A DNA stretch of 64,000 nt from G965213525 sp965213525 (GCA_965213525.1 OZ243889.1:1116001-1180000); one strand, 5' to 3'; shown: positions 16,127 through 25,432, numbered from the stretch's first letter. Notes: generated by a model not told the origin, from the sequence alone. Translations and numbers: made by a program.

Positions 16127-17338
16127 ATGTTCGATCGGGGTGGGCCGGCGGGAATCTGTGACCGGGTCCGTGACACCGCGGTGGACGCCGAGGCGGCCCA
16201 GCGGGAGCTGACCGCTGCGGTGGTCGATCTGGTCCGCGCTGGTGCCCATGAGATCGATGGGGCCCGCTCGGCGGGCCGCTGGCTGGTGCTGCGCTGCGGG
16301 CTGGGTGAGCGTGACGCTCGCCGCCTGGTCCGCCGGGCCCGCCTCCTGCTCGCAGTGCCCGAGGTCGCCGACCGGTTCGACGCCGGCCGACTGAGGGTGG
16401 GGATGCTCGACGCTCTCGCCGGGGCGGTCACCCCCGGACGCGTCGGTCTGGCCCGCCGTGACGCCGCGGTGCTGTGCGATGCTGCCGAAGCAGCCGTCGA
16501 CGTTGCCGGGCTCGAGTTGGTGATGCGTCGTTGGGTCACCCTCGCCGACGACGAGCTCGCCCGCCATGACGCCACCGCGGTGCACGACGCCAGGTACTGC
16601 TACGCCGCACGCAGCCTGTTCGGCAGCCTCGAACTGGTCGCCCGGGTCGGACCCGACCAGGCCGAGGTCATAATCGACGCTCTCGACGCCCACACCCGAC
16701 CCGACCGATCCGATGAACACCGCCGACCGGCCCAACGACGCGCCGACGCCCTGGTTGACACCTGCCACCGTGCCCTTGGCGGTGACACCGCAACGACCAG
16801 ATCAGCCGATCGGGGCGCCAAGGGCCCCGATGCCGGCGATGACGGCGCGTCGCCCACGAACAGCGCGACCGACGCCGACGGCCAGGTGGCCCGGGCTGGC
16901 GGGGCCCGACGAGCCGGACGCCGTGAGCACGTCGTGGTCGTCACCGCCGACGTGCTCACCACCCCCAGCACCCTGCGAGCTTTCCAACCCCAGGCCCGCT
17001 GTGATCTCGACGGCACGCCCATCACCCGAGACCGAGCCCGTCGACTGAGCTGCGACGGGCGCATCGGCGCATTGGTCAACGACAGCGAGGTCCTCGATCT
17101 CGGCCGTGCACGGCGCCTGCCCAGCCGAGCCATACGGCGAGCCATGGCCGCCCGATCCGCGACCTGTGAGATCAGTGAGTGCGACATCAGCTGGTCACGA
17201 TGCGACGCCCACCACCTCCAACATTGGGCCGAGGGCGGCCACACCAGCCTCACCAACCTGAGATGGGCATGCCCGCACCACCACTGGCTCCTCCACGACG
17301 GCGGCTGGACCACCCAGCTCCACCCCGACGCCGGGTGA
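16127..17338 (+). CDS. DUF222 / HNH endonuclease (13E12-repeat family)
   Basis: A 403-residue protein: an N-terminal alpha-helical DUF222 domain (about 1-190; WLVLRCGLGERDARRLVRRA), a variable Asp/Ala-rich linker (200-265) and a C-terminal HNH nuclease (about 340-403; CDAHHLQHW, then LTNLRWACPHHHWLLHDGGW). Members are multi-copy in many actinobacteria; in Mycobacterium tuberculosis the related REP13E12 repeats serve as phiRv1 prophage attachment sites. Here a second copy at 36.1 kb shares even the upstream sequence. Nuclease activity is likely; the role is unknown. Confidence 0.8.
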   Translation: MFDRGGPAGICDRVRDTAVDAEAAQRELTAAVVDLVRAGAHEIDGARSAGRWLVLRCGLGERDARRLVRRARLLLAVPEVADRFDAGRLRVGMLDALAGAVTPGRVGLARRDAAVLCDAAEAAVDVAGLELVMRRWVTLADDELARHDATAVHDARYCYAARSLFGSLELVARVGPDQAEVIIDALDAHTRPDRSDEHRRPAQRRADALVDTCHRALGGDTATTRSADRGAKGPDAGDDGASPTNSATDADGQVARAGGARRAGRREHVVVVTADVLTTPSTLRAFQPQARCDLDGTPITRDRARRLSCDGRIGALVNDSEVLDLGRARRLPSRAIRRAMAARSATCEISECDISWSRCDAHHLQHWAEGGHTSLTNLRWACPHHHWLLHDGGWTTQLHPDAG

Positions 17339-17851
17339 CCCTCGTCCCACCCGACGGCACACCCCAACTCGAATGAACTGACGGGTCCGCCCGATCAGCT
17401 GACGACGTCAGCCGGTGCCCCGGGCGGCCGTACGCCGGGAGCCCCAGCAGCCGTCGGCCGCCCACCCCGTCCTGCCGGCACGGCCGCCCGCCCCGTCGAC
17501 GGGCCGGTCGGAACTGGCGCAACACCCTGGGCCCACGCACCCCTCCGCGCGCGCCTGCACCGCCGAGCGCACGTCGTCGCGCCATGGCCTACCTGGCTCC
17601 GCCAAGCGCTCTGGGCGACCTGCACGTTCCAGCGGCCCTACCTGCCGGTGGGGTCGCCGCCGTGAGTCGGGGCGCTGGTCGGAGGGGCTCCTCGCTCTGC
17701 CGGGCCGGTCCCAGCCGATGGGGTCGCCGCCGTAGGTCCGGGCGCTGGTCGCAAGGGTCTCCTCACGCTGGGCCGGCCCCAGCCGGTGGGGTCGCCGCCG
17801 TCGGGCCGGGCGTTGGTCGGTGGGGTCGCCGCCGCAAAACCGACAGGGCAG
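17339..17851. other. 513-bp gap without a convincing gene
   Basis: Between the HNH gene and an amidohydrolase no frame shows a known domain. The left part carries an 18-bp match (17378-17395) to the 47-bp repeat at 11.3 kb, and the right part a tandem repeat (17649-17835). Short open frames on both strands are low-complexity Arg/Gly/Ala sequence and were not called. Confidence 0.6.
17649..17835 (+). repeat. Tandem repeat with TGGGGTCGCCGCC core
   Basis: The core TGGGGTCGCCGCC starts at 17649, 17719, 17787 and 17821 (spacings 70, 68 and 34). Between cores, GGGCGCTGGTCG and GGGCCGGnCCCAGCC are also repeated. It lies just downstream of the minus-strand amidohydrolase, so it could act in its 3' end. 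No coding function is apparent. Confidence 0.7.
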
Positions 17852-18700
17852 TCAGTTCGTGGCGGCACTCGGGGTGGGGTCGGCGGGCTGGTCGAACAGC
17901 GCCTCGGCGTTGCGCCATCCGATGTCGGCCAGGGTGTCGTCGTCGTGCACCGCACATCGCAGGTGGTGCCATGCCACCAGGGGATGGGTGAGCGGCGCAT
18001 CGGAGCCGAACAGCATCTTGTGGGGCACCCGCTCGGCGGCGTAGGTCAAGAACGCCGCCAGCCACACCCCGGAGGTGTCGAGGTGGACCCGGTCGTGGCG
18101 GCCGGCGAGGTCGACGGCGGCCCGCAGCTCCGGTTCACCGGCCGGGAAGCAGCCGAGGTGGGCGACGACGACCGTCCCGGTCGTGCGGGGCAGCACGGTC
18201 GACTCGATCCAGTCCGGCGGCGAGTGGATGCCACCGTGGATGACGATCGGGAGCCCGAGGGCGTTGAGCTCCTCGAAGGTCTCTTCGCCGGGCAGCCCGT
18301 CGAGGTGGGGCAGCAGCTTAACCCCGGCGAAGCGGGACAGATCCGACACGTCGGGCGGTCGGCGACGACCGACCCGCGCCCGGAGCTTGCGGCGCAGCTG
18401 CCAGAGCTGGCGGGTCGTCCACGGCACGTCCCACCCACCGAGGCGGGCGAAGGGAGCGACGGCACCGCCGGTGGTGGCGGCCCAATCGGCCAGCGCGTCG
18501 TTGGCCTCCCGGTACCCCGGCAGCAGCGGCGGGAAGGCGAAGGCCCGCCGCACCCGGGCCTCAGCCGCAAGCTCCAGCCACTCCTCGCCCTCCAGGCGGG
18601 GGTAGTACAGCTCGCCGGTGGTGCTGTGGCCGAGGTGGACGTGGACGTCGATGAGATCGTGGGGCGGAGCGGCCACATCGGGGCGCAGGACTCGACTCAT
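17852..18700 (-). CDS. Amidohydrolase_2-type metal-dependent hydrolase
   Basis: A 282-residue TIM-barrel hydrolase. Metal-ligand motifs: LIDVHVHLGH at the N-terminus, GVKLLPHLDG, IVIHGGIHS, VVVAHLGCF and LFGSDAP near the C-terminus, as in the Amidohydro_2 (decarboxylase / lactonase-like) group. ATG 18700 overlaps the stop of the upstream glycosyltransferase as ATGA, making it the last gene of a glycan operon. A frameshifted remnant of a paralogue sits at 14.9-15.1 kb. The substrate is unknown; removal of an acyl or lactone group from a glycan precursor would be speculation. Confidence 0.75.
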   Translation of the reverse strand: MSRVLRPDVAAPPHDLIDVHVHLGHSTTGELYYPRLEGEEWLELAAEARVRRAFAFPPLLPGYREANDALADWAATTGGAVAPFARLGGWDVPWTTRQLWQLRRKLRARVGRRRPPDVSDLSRFAGVKLLPHLDGLPGEETFEELNALGLPIVIHGGIHSPPDWIESTVLPRTTGTVVVAHLGCFPAGEPELRAAVDLAGRHDRVHLDTSGVWLAAFLTYAAERVPHKMLFGSDAPLTHPLVAWHHLRCAVHDDDTLADIGWRNAEALFDQPADPTPSAATN

Positions 18701-20079
18701 GACGATGGGCTCCTGTTGGGGTCAAGACGTGCGCCGCCCGCTCGTCGGCCGAGACGGCCGAGACGGCCGAGACGGGCGAGACGGCCGAGACGGCCGGGGC
18801 CCTGGGGCGTGTGCGGCCGGTCGGTGCGGCTGCTGCGGCCGGTCCCGCTGCTGCGGCGGAAGCGGCCGAACGGCCGGGGTCCGCCGGTGCGGTGCCGCCG
18901 GCGGGTCGGGTCGAGGGCGTCGGCATACACCGCTTCGTAGGCGCTGACCTCGGTGGTCCACGAGCGATCCACGGCGTCGGGGTCAGCTCGCGCCCCGGCG
19001 CGCACGCCAGCCACCACGCCCTCGGCGAGCTCGGTCGCCGAGGTGCCGACGAAGCGCACATCGGGGTGGGCGCCGAGCAGCTCGCGCAGGGCCGGCAGGT
19101 CGGTGCTGAGGACCGGCGTGCCGGCGGCCAGGGCCTCCAACGGCTTCAGCGGGGTGGTGTCGCGCACCACCGCGGCCGCCCCCCGGGGCACGACGAACAG
19201 ATCGAGGTCGGCCAGCAGCGCCGGCATGCGGTGGTAGGGCACGAAACCGGGCAGCTCCAACCACCCGGCGGCCCCGGCGGCGTCGCGCTGGGCGCGCACG
19301 TCGTCGAAGGTCCGTCCGCCACCGGCGATGACGGCCTGCAGCTCGACCTCACCGGCCAGACGGTCGCGAGCGATGACCAGCGCCTCGACGAGCACGTCGA
19401 GGGACTCGATGGGCTCGAAGCTCGTGGCGTACCCCACCCGGGCCACCCCCGGCCGCGCCGGGCGCCGGTCGCCCGGGTCGGCGAAGCGGGCGCCGTCGAC
19501 GCTGTTGCGCACGACGTGGACGCGCTCGACGCCGAGACGACGGATGCGCTCGGCCAGCCCGTCCGAGATCGTCACGGCCACATCAGCTGCCCGCAGCGCC
19601 CGCGCCTCGAGACGGTTGTACAGCGGGCCGCGCACGTGGCGGAACCACGGGTGGCGGCGATCGAGGTCGTAGTCGCCGTTGAAGCAGCGCACCTCGTACA
19701 CCACCGGGATGCCGTGGCGGTCCGCCACCCGCCGCGCCGGGCCGAACAGGGGGTGGGGGTGGTGGACGTGGAGGACGTCGACGGGGTCGGCTTCCAAGAC
19801 CCGGCCGAGCTCGCGGGCGAGGCTGGTGCTGGCCGCCGGCGCTACGCCGAGCCCGGGGCGCTCCCAGGGACGGGTGTCGCCGAGGACGGGCTGCCCCGGA
19901 CCCCAGGCCGACGTGGTGAACGCCTCGTCGGTCGATGCGGTGAACGGCGGGAACGGGCCGGTGGCCACCCGCACGTCCCACCCGAGCTGCTCGCGCTGGG
20001 CGGTGACCAGGCCCGACGTGCGCACGGTGTAGCCGTCGATGCGGGGCCACCCGTAGTTCACCAGGTGCAGCACCCTCAC
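18697..20079 (-). CDS. GT4-family glycosyltransferase
   Basis: A 460-residue cytoplasmic GT-B glycosyltransferase. The start GTG 20079 overlaps the upstream ABC gene stop as GTGA and begins directly with the Rossmann strand RVLHLVNYGWPRIDGYTVRT. Landmarks are DVLHVHHPHPLFGPARR, the acceptor-domain VYEVRCFNGDYD, RNSVDGARF, and the donor site TPLKPLEALAAGTPVL. The C-terminal ~65 residues are an Arg/Gly-rich tail with RLGRLARLGRLGRLGRR from a 9-bp repeat. It probably adds a sugar to the lipid-linked glycan made by this cluster. Confidence 0.8.
   Translation of the reverse strand: MRVLHLVNYGWPRIDGYTVRTSGLVTAQREQLGWDVRVATGPFPPFTASTDEAFTTSAWGPGQPVLGDTRPWERPGLGVAPAASTSLARELGRVLEADPVDVLHVHHPHPLFGPARRVADRHGIPVVYEVRCFNGDYDLDRRHPWFRHVRGPLYNRLEARALRAADVAVTISDGLAERIRRLGVERVHVVRNSVDGARFADPGDRRPARPGVARVGYATSFEPIESLDVLVEALVIARDRLAGEVELQAVIAGGGRTFDDVRAQRDAAGAAGWLELPGFVPYHRMPALLADLDLFVVPRGAAAVVRDTTPLKPLEALAAGTPVLSTDLPALRELLGAHPDVRFVGTSATELAEGVVAGVRAGARADPDAVDRSWTTEVSAYEAVYADALDPTRRRHRTGGPRPFGRFRRSSGTGRSSRTDRPHTPQGPGRLGRLARLGRLGRLGRRAGGARLDPNRSPSS
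18747..18796 (+). repeat. 9-bp tandem repeat, about 5.5 copies
   Basis: GGCCGAGAC repeats with one mismatch. It is in frame with the overlapping minus-strand glycosyltransferase, where it encodes the (RLG)n tail. Confidence 0.85.
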
Positions 20080-21833
20080 CCGCCCACCCCCGGCCGCATC
20101 GACAGGCGGGCCTCGGCCCGGTCGACCCAGGGGCACCGGCGGTGCGAGATGGCGAGGGTCACGCGCTCGGTGGCCCAGCCCAGCAGCAGCTCCTGCACCC
20201 GGGCCTCGCTCGCCATGTCCAACGACGAGGTGGCCTCGTCGAAGACCACGACGTCGGGGTCGCGCACCCACGCTCGGGCGAGGGCCACGAGCTGGCCCTG
20301 ACCCGAGGAGATGCCGGTGCCGTGGGAGGAGATGATCGGCGCATCGAGGGGCAGCGGCGGACCGGGCAAGGCGCCGAACAGCTCGCCCAGGCGGTCGAGG
20401 TCGACCTCGTCGGTGTCGACGAGCAGGTTGTCGAGCACCGAGCCCTCCACGAGCACGGGCCGGGGGCCGATGTAGAGCATCGGCGGCGACGCCCGCCCGG
20501 CGAGCGGTACCCCATCGATGTCGACGTGACCCCCCGTGGGCTCGAGCACCCCGGTGAGCACGAGGGCCAGCGTGGTCTTGCCGGCCCCCGTCGCGCCGGT
20601 GAGACAGGCCAGCCGGCCCCGCTCGAGCTCGACGTCGAGCCCGCCGAGCACGTCTGGTCCCGAGGCGTAGGCGAAGCGCAGATCCCGGCCGCTCACCCGG
20701 CGCACCGGCGTCGTGGAGGTGTCGACGGTGACCGCCGTCGACGGCCCCGCCGGGTCGTGGTCGGCGTGCCAGTAGGCGCCGAGGCGACGGCCAGCGGTGA
20801 TGGTCTCGGCCCCGCGTTGGACGTAGTCACCGAGATCAGAGACCGCCAACAGCAGCTGGGACACCACGAACAGGATGGCGACCAGGGCGCCGAAGTCGAG
20901 GTCCCCGGAGCGCAGCAGCACCGCCCCGACGGCCACGACGGCGACGAAGGCGAGCCCGTTGACCCCGACGAGGGTCGCCCGCAGGGTAGCGGTGAGGCGC
21001 TGCTGCTGTCCGAGGACCTCGACGTAGCGAGCGTGGGAGTCCAGCATCGAGTCGACGAAGCGCGTGCCGAGCCCGAGCTGGCGGGCGAGCACGACCCGCT
21101 CCACCTCGACCAGCTCCCGGGCACGTTGGGAGAGATCGGCGAGGCGCAGGAACCGGTCGCCGGTCAGCTCGCCGTGGCGGCGCAGCGACTGCAGGACGAG
21201 CACGACGCCACCGATGCCCAGCACGACGAGCACCACGAGCAGGACCGGGCTGAGCCAGGCGACGATGGCGAGGGCGGCCAACGACCACAGCCCGATGACC
21301 ACGACCTTGTTGATGGCGTCGACGGCGAAGCGGTACGCCAGGTCGATGTCGGTCATCAGGATCTCGCGCAGCGCGGCCATCGGCACCGCGGCCAGGTCGT
21401 CGTAGGCCGCCTCGTTGAGGCGGTGGGCGACACGCCGCACGGCCCGGGTGCGACACCGCAGCACCAGATCGTGACCGAAGACCTGACGCCACCTCGTGAG
21501 GGCGAAGGCGACCAGCGCCCCCACCACGGCCACCACGACCCATGCGGTGGGCACCGTCGGCTCGTCGGCGGCCGCGCCGGCGATCACCGCCCGCACCGCA
21601 AGGGCGACCGCGACGTTGCCAGCGACCTCGCCGGCGGCCAGGGCGACGAGCGCGACGAGGTCGCGACGGGGACGGGGCACCTCGGCGGCGATGAGGCGCA
21701 GCGCGCGGGTCAGCTCGCCCCGGCCAGGACGATCCCGGAGGATGTCCTCCATGGTGATGCGATGGCGGTGGCCCACCGCCGCCGGCTCGTGCCCCAGGGT
21801 GGGCTGGCGGCCCGCCCGCCACGGGGCGCTCAC
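20076..21833 (-). CDS. ABC exporter, fused membrane and ATPase domains
   Basis: A 585-residue half-transporter, likely active as a dimer. Residues ~50-330 hold the transmembrane domain with six helices, and ~370-580 the ATPase: Walker A TGATGAGKTT, signature ISSGQGQLVALARA, Walker B DVVVFDEATSSLD and H-loop LAISHRR. The signature has SSGQG rather than the usual LSGGQ, and the ATPase domain is rather short. GTG 21833 overlaps the sulfotransferase stop as GTGA. Inside a glycosyltransferase operon, export of a glycan or glycolipid is the likeliest role. Confidence 0.8.
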   Translation of the reverse strand: MSAPWRAGRQPTLGHEPAAVGHRHRITMEDILRDRPGRGELTRALRLIAAEVPRPRRDLVALVALAAGEVAGNVAVALAVRAVIAGAAADEPTVPTAWVVVAVVGALVAFALTRWRQVFGHDLVLRCRTRAVRRVAHRLNEAAYDDLAAVPMAALREILMTDIDLAYRFAVDAINKVVVIGLWSLAALAIVAWLSPVLLVVLVVLGIGGVVLVLQSLRRHGELTGDRFLRLADLSQRARELVEVERVVLARQLGLGTRFVDSMLDSHARYVEVLGQQQRLTATLRATLVGVNGLAFVAVVAVGAVLLRSGDLDFGALVAILFVVSQLLLAVSDLGDYVQRGAETITAGRRLGAYWHADHDPAGPSTAVTVDTSTTPVRRVSGRDLRFAYASGPDVLGGLDVELERGRLACLTGATGAGKTTLALVLTGVLEPTGGHVDIDGVPLAGRASPPMLYIGPRPVLVEGSVLDNLLVDTDEVDLDRLGELFGALPGPPLPLDAPIISSHGTGISSGQGQLVALARAWVRDPDVVVFDEATSSLDMASEARVQELLLGWATERVTLAISHRRCPWVDRAEARLSMRPGVGG

Positions 21834-22657
21834 GGGTGGCCCCCGTCGAGCTGGTGGACCCAGGAGCCGTCGTCGGCGTATCCCCAGCGCGCCACGGCTG
21901 CCGGCAGCTCGTCGAGCTCCTCGAGCACCCGCACGAGCCGTTGGCGGTGCTCGGGTCGCCGCCAGCGTCCGAGCGCAGATGCCTCGATCGCCCTCACGCC
22001 CCCGAGGGCACCCTCGTCGATGGGGGCGAGATCGAGGGTTCGGGCCGCTGGGGTGGCGTGGAAGGCGTCGAAGCTCGAGGTGCGGGTCCAGCCGATGCGG
22101 TCATCGAGGAGGTGCTGGGTCCGGGCCGGCGCCGTGACGAGGTCCTCGTAGCGACAGACGATGACGTCGTCATCGGCGGCCACGGCCTCGGCGGCGGCGT
22201 GGATGCGACGCCACCGGTCGGGTTCGCAGTAGTACCCCCGAGACGGCGGGTAGCCGGCGTGGGTCGAGGTGAGCACGTCTCGGGGATCGCGCACGGTGAG
22301 CAGCACGGTCAGCTGTCCGGGCCGGGTGGCGTACCACGCCCGCAGGGCCTCGACCTCGAAGACGTCGTCAGGGCGCTTGGTGACGAGGAAGCGTCGGCGG
22401 CGGTTGGCGTGACGGCACGCCCAGGTGGCCTCGACCTCCCCGGTGAACGAGTCGGCATCGCTCACGCAGGTCTCGACGAGCACCTGCAACAGCGTCGAGC
22501 CCGAGCGGGGGAACCCGCAGATGACCACGTGGCGGGACAGGCGCTGGCCGACCAGGCCGACGTCGACCCCGGCGCGCAGCAGTCGCTTGGCCAGCACCCT
22601 CGGACTGCGGGGCTGGCGGCGGGCCGCACCGTCGCGCCCGGCATCGAGACCCGTCAC
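21830..22657 (-). CDS. Sulfotransferase-family protein
   Basis: A 275-residue PAPS-dependent sulfotransferase-like protein. The 5'-phosphosulfate loop HVVICGFPRSGSTLLQVLVE is clear, and VLLTVRDPRDVLTSTHAGYP provides the 3'-phosphate-binding region. The conserved core then ends with VIVCRYEDLVTAP. GTG 22657 overlaps the upstream stop (GTGA) and is preferred to a longer frame. In this cluster the acceptor is probably a sugar residue, giving a sulfated surface glycan, but no acceptor can be read from sequence. Confidence 0.75.
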   Translation of the reverse strand: MTGLDAGRDGAARRQPRSPRVLAKRLLRAGVDVGLVGQRLSRHVVICGFPRSGSTLLQVLVETCVSDADSFTGEVEATWACRHANRRRRFLVTKRPDDVFEVEALRAWYATRPGQLTVLLTVRDPRDVLTSTHAGYPPSRGYYCEPDRWRRIHAAAEAVAADDDVIVCRYEDLVTAPARTQHLLDDRIGWTRTSSFDAFHATPAARTLDLAPIDEGALGGVRAIEASALGRWRRPEHRQRLVRVLEELDELPAAVARWGYADDGSWVHQLDGGHP

Positions 22658-24159
22658 GGGGTGGACCCGGGCGCCGGCTCGCCCGCCGGACGGACCGGCT
22701 CGGACCCCCCGGGGTCGACGATGTAGTCGATGTCGAAGCGCGCCAGATCGTCGTCGTCGACCACGCCGATCGTCCCGGTGAGCCCGAGGTAGCGGCAGTC
22801 GGCGTGGACGCACAGCGCCAGGGCCTCGTCCCAGTCGTCCACCCCGACCACCCGGGCGCCGGCCAGCTCGGGGTTGCGTTCGGCGAGATCGTCGAGGTCG
22901 TCGTGGTCACCGAGGCGGCCCGACAGCGCAGCCCCGGACCCTGCTGCGGTGCTCACCCCCACCAGGGCGACGAGCCCCAGCGCCAGGCCGGGGCGGCGGG
23001 GGTCGAGCACCCGAGCGACCCCGATGGTGGCCACGATCACGGCAACGATCATCGCCAACCAGAGGTAGCGCTCGACGACGGTCACCAGGCCGTAGCCGAC
23101 CAGGCTCGTCGCCGCCAGCACCACCAGGTTGGCCGCAGGGGCGGGGGGCCGGCGGAGCCTGCCGGCGAACCAGGTGACCGTCGCTGCGGCCAGCACCGCT
23201 GGCACTAGCGCCCGCCGGGCGACGCTGCCGGCCACCACCCCGACGTTGGCTCGCACCGCCTCGGCCCGGGTGTCGATCTGCGGCGGGCCGTCGGGCCCCG
23301 CCGGACGTGGCCACCGCGACCCGTCGATGGCGTCGGTCGGATCGTCCCAGGCGCTGCGCGCCCCCGGTGAGGACAGCTCGTACAGACCGCCGTACAGCAA
23401 CGGGTTGCCCTGTGATCCGACGAGCCCGTCGTTGAACCCGACAGCGGTGGAGAACGTCAGACGATCCTGATCGAGTGAGACCACCGCTGCCCACGGCGCA
23501 GCCAGCACGGCCACCCCCACCAGCGCCGCCCCGGTGGCGATCAGCCCGGGCCGCCCACGAGACCACCAGGCCACGGCCCCCCAGAGCACGAGGTGCCCGA
23601 GCACCAACGGCAATCCGACCGCCTTGGTCAGGTAGGCCAGGCCACCGATGAGCCCCGCCGCCGCGGCGCGTCCCGCCGACGTCTGGGTGGGATCGTCGAT
23701 CACCAGCGCGTAGACGACGAGCAACCCGATCAGCACGACCTCGGGGTACACGCCGAAGGTGGCGCTCCACACCACGAGGGGCACCGTGGCCAGGGCTCCC
23801 GCACCCGCCAGCGTCGCCCGTACGCCGCAGCGATCGAGCACGACGCGCACGGCGGCCGTCGCCGCCACCGCCGCGACCCCGAGCACGGCGCGCACGGCGG
23901 TGACCGGCTCGACGCCCACGGCGAGCAGGGGCGCGGTCGACCACGACAGCAACGGCCCCCAGTACCCGCTGACCGCATCACCCCAGCGCCCCTGGCGGTA
24001 GGCGTCGGCGATGGAGAGGTACGAGGCGCCATCGGGGTTCAGGTAGGACCCGGCGGCGAGCGAGACGGCCAGCACGCCGAGGCCACACGCCACCGGGGCG
24101 GTGACGGCGGAGGCCACCACCCGGAGGGGTCGCGCCCGGGGTTCGGGGTCATCGGGCAC
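22654..24159 (-). CDS. GT-C membrane glycosyltransferase-like protein
   Basis: A 501-residue membrane protein with about ten hydrophobic helices. After the first helix comes a periplasmic loop, LNPDGASYLSIADAYRQGRW, resembling the Asp-containing catalytic loop of ArnT/PMT-type (GT39/GT83) enzymes that use polyprenyl-phosphate sugars. GLAYLTKAVGLPLVLGHLVL fits the same architecture. The C-terminal ~90 residues are soluble. Start GTG 24159. It begins the five-gene minus-strand operon (GT-C, sulfotransferase, ABC exporter, GT4, amidohydrolase) with four-base overlaps throughout. Confidence 0.65.
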   Translation of the reverse strand: MPDDPEPRARPLRVVASAVTAPVACGLGVLAVSLAAGSYLNPDGASYLSIADAYRQGRWGDAVSGYWGPLLSWSTAPLLAVGVEPVTAVRAVLGVAAVAATAAVRVVLDRCGVRATLAGAGALATVPLVVWSATFGVYPEVVLIGLLVVYALVIDDPTQTSAGRAAAAGLIGGLAYLTKAVGLPLVLGHLVLWGAVAWWSRGRPGLIATGAALVGVAVLAAPWAAVVSLDQDRLTFSTAVGFNDGLVGSQGNPLLYGGLYELSSPGARSAWDDPTDAIDGSRWPRPAGPDGPPQIDTRAEAVRANVGVVAGSVARRALVPAVLAAATVTWFAGRLRRPPAPAANLVVLAATSLVGYGLVTVVERYLWLAMIVAVIVATIGVARVLDPRRPGLALGLVALVGVSTAAGSGAALSGRLGDHDDLDDLAERNPELAGARVVGVDDWDEALALCVHADCRYLGLTGTIGVVDDDDLARFDIDYIVDPGGSEPVRPAGEPAPGSTP

Positions 24160-24235
24160 GGCGACCGAGGCTAGGGGCGCGCCTGGGCGGCGCCGGGCAC
24201 CGGTGGGGTCCGCGCGTCACGCGATGACCGAGCGG

Positions 24236-24241
24236 TAGCTT
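24236..24241 (+). promoter_or_regulatory. Candidate -10 box before the dehydrogenase operon
   Basis: TAGCTT is followed after six bases by GTG 24248, the spacing expected for a leaderless actinobacterial transcript. It would drive the plus-strand dehydrogenase-deacetylase-fusion operon. No clear -35. Confidence 0.4.
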
Positions 24242-24247
24242 TGTCCG

Positions 24248-25432
24248 GTGGCTTCCCAGCACCTGCGACCCCTCGTGGAGCGCGCGCTGCAGCCGACCCG
24301 GGCGCCGCGACCTCGCGTCGTGGTGCTCTCCCGTCAGGGGCGGGCCGGGCTGGCTCCCCACGGTCTCGACCGCCTCGAGCGGGCGGCCGACGTCACGTTC
24401 CTCGAGCTCGACGGACCGGCCACGATCGGCCAGACCCGGGCGGTGGCCGCCGACGCCGACGTCATGGCCGTCACCCCCCTGGTCTCACCGGCCTGGACCG
24501 GTGCGCTGCTCGACGAGTTGACGTCGCTGCAGCTGGTGGCGCTGCACGCCACCGGCTACGACTTCGTCGACATCGCCCTCTTCGATGACCACGGCGTCTG
24601 CCTGGCGCCCCTGCCCGACTACTCCACCCGGTCGGTGGCCGAGCACACGGTCGGTCTGCTGCTGGCCCTGTCCACCCGGTTGCACCTCGCCAACGACCGC
24701 TCACGGGGCCGGGCGCCGTCGTCGGTCAGCCTGCGGGGCTTCGAGCTGGCCGGACGCCGCCTCGGGGTGATCGGGCTGGGTCGCATCGGATCAGAGGTGG
24801 CTCGGCTGGGCACCGCACTGGGCATGGACGTCATCTCCTGTGATCGCAGCGGTCGCAGCCTGACCGGGGTGACCCCCGTCGTCGATCTCGGCCAGCTGCT
24901 CGACGTGGCCGACGCCGTGGCCGTCACCGCCTCACGAGATCACGACGGGCCACCGCTGATCGGCTGGGACGAGCTGGCCCGGTTGCGCCCGGGCAGCGTG
25001 GTGGTCAACACGAGCCGGGCGGGCCTGGTCGACCACGACGCGATCGCCGTCGCGCTGCGCAGCCGTCGCCTGCGGGGCTACGCCGTCGACGACGCGGTGT
25101 TCGACCCGGTCGCTGACGCCGACCTGATCGACGAGGGGCGGGTCATCCAGACGGGCCACAGCGCCTGGTGGAGCGACGAGGCCCTCGACCGGGGCACGGC
25201 CTCGTGGGTGCAGCTGTTGATCGAGCTCGTCGAGGGCCGGGCCGTCGAGGTGGTCGGCCCGCCGATCAACGGATGCGACGCGCGGGGCGCGCTCGACGCG
25301 CTGACCGGTTTGGGCGGGCGTCGGGCGCCGGGGCGCGAGGCGACGGCGGGTGCCCCCGGGACGCCCTCTGAGCCCCTGTCGTCACCAGCACGCCGGGGCG
25401 CATCGTCGGTCGCTCCTGCCCGCTCGGCGTGA
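24248..25432 (+). CDS. NAD-binding D-2-hydroxyacid dehydrogenase-like protein
   Basis: A 394-residue cytoplasmic oxidoreductase. The NAD fold is evident (LGVIGLGRIGSEVARLG). The substrate-domain motif is DYSTRSVAEHTVGLLLALST, the Arg motif is VVVNTSRAGLVDHDAI and the catalytic His lies in QTGHSAWWSDEA. A C-terminal ~60-residue Ala/Pro/Arg tail is unstructured. Its stop overlaps the deacetylase start (GTGA). In a glycan cluster it may make a keto- or hydroxy-acid substituent; that is inference. Confidence 0.7.
   Translation: MASQHLRPLVERALQPTRAPRPRVVVLSRQGRAGLAPHGLDRLERAADVTFLELDGPATIGQTRAVAADADVMAVTPLVSPAWTGALLDELTSLQLVALHATGYDFVDIALFDDHGVCLAPLPDYSTRSVAEHTVGLLLALSTRLHLANDRSRGRAPSSVSLRGFELAGRRLGVIGLGRIGSEVARLGTALGMDVISCDRSGRSLTGVTPVVDLGQLLDVADAVAVTASRDHDGPPLIGWDELARLRPGSVVVNTSRAGLVDHDAIAVALRSRRLRGYAVDDAVFDPVADADLIDEGRVIQTGHSAWWSDEALDRGTASWVQLLIELVEGRAVEVVGPPINGCDARGALDALTGLGGRRAPGREATAGAPGTPSEPLSSPARRGASSVAPARSA

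Noticed and set aside
16127..17338. Prophage or intron endonuclease
   Set aside because: DUF222-HNH proteins are ordinary actinobacterial genome components; no integrase, capsid or intron features surround it.
17395..17625. Small minus-strand gene in the gap after the HNH gene
   Set aside because: Cys/Gly/Arg-rich translation without recognisable domain or ribosome-binding site; overlaps repeat DNA.
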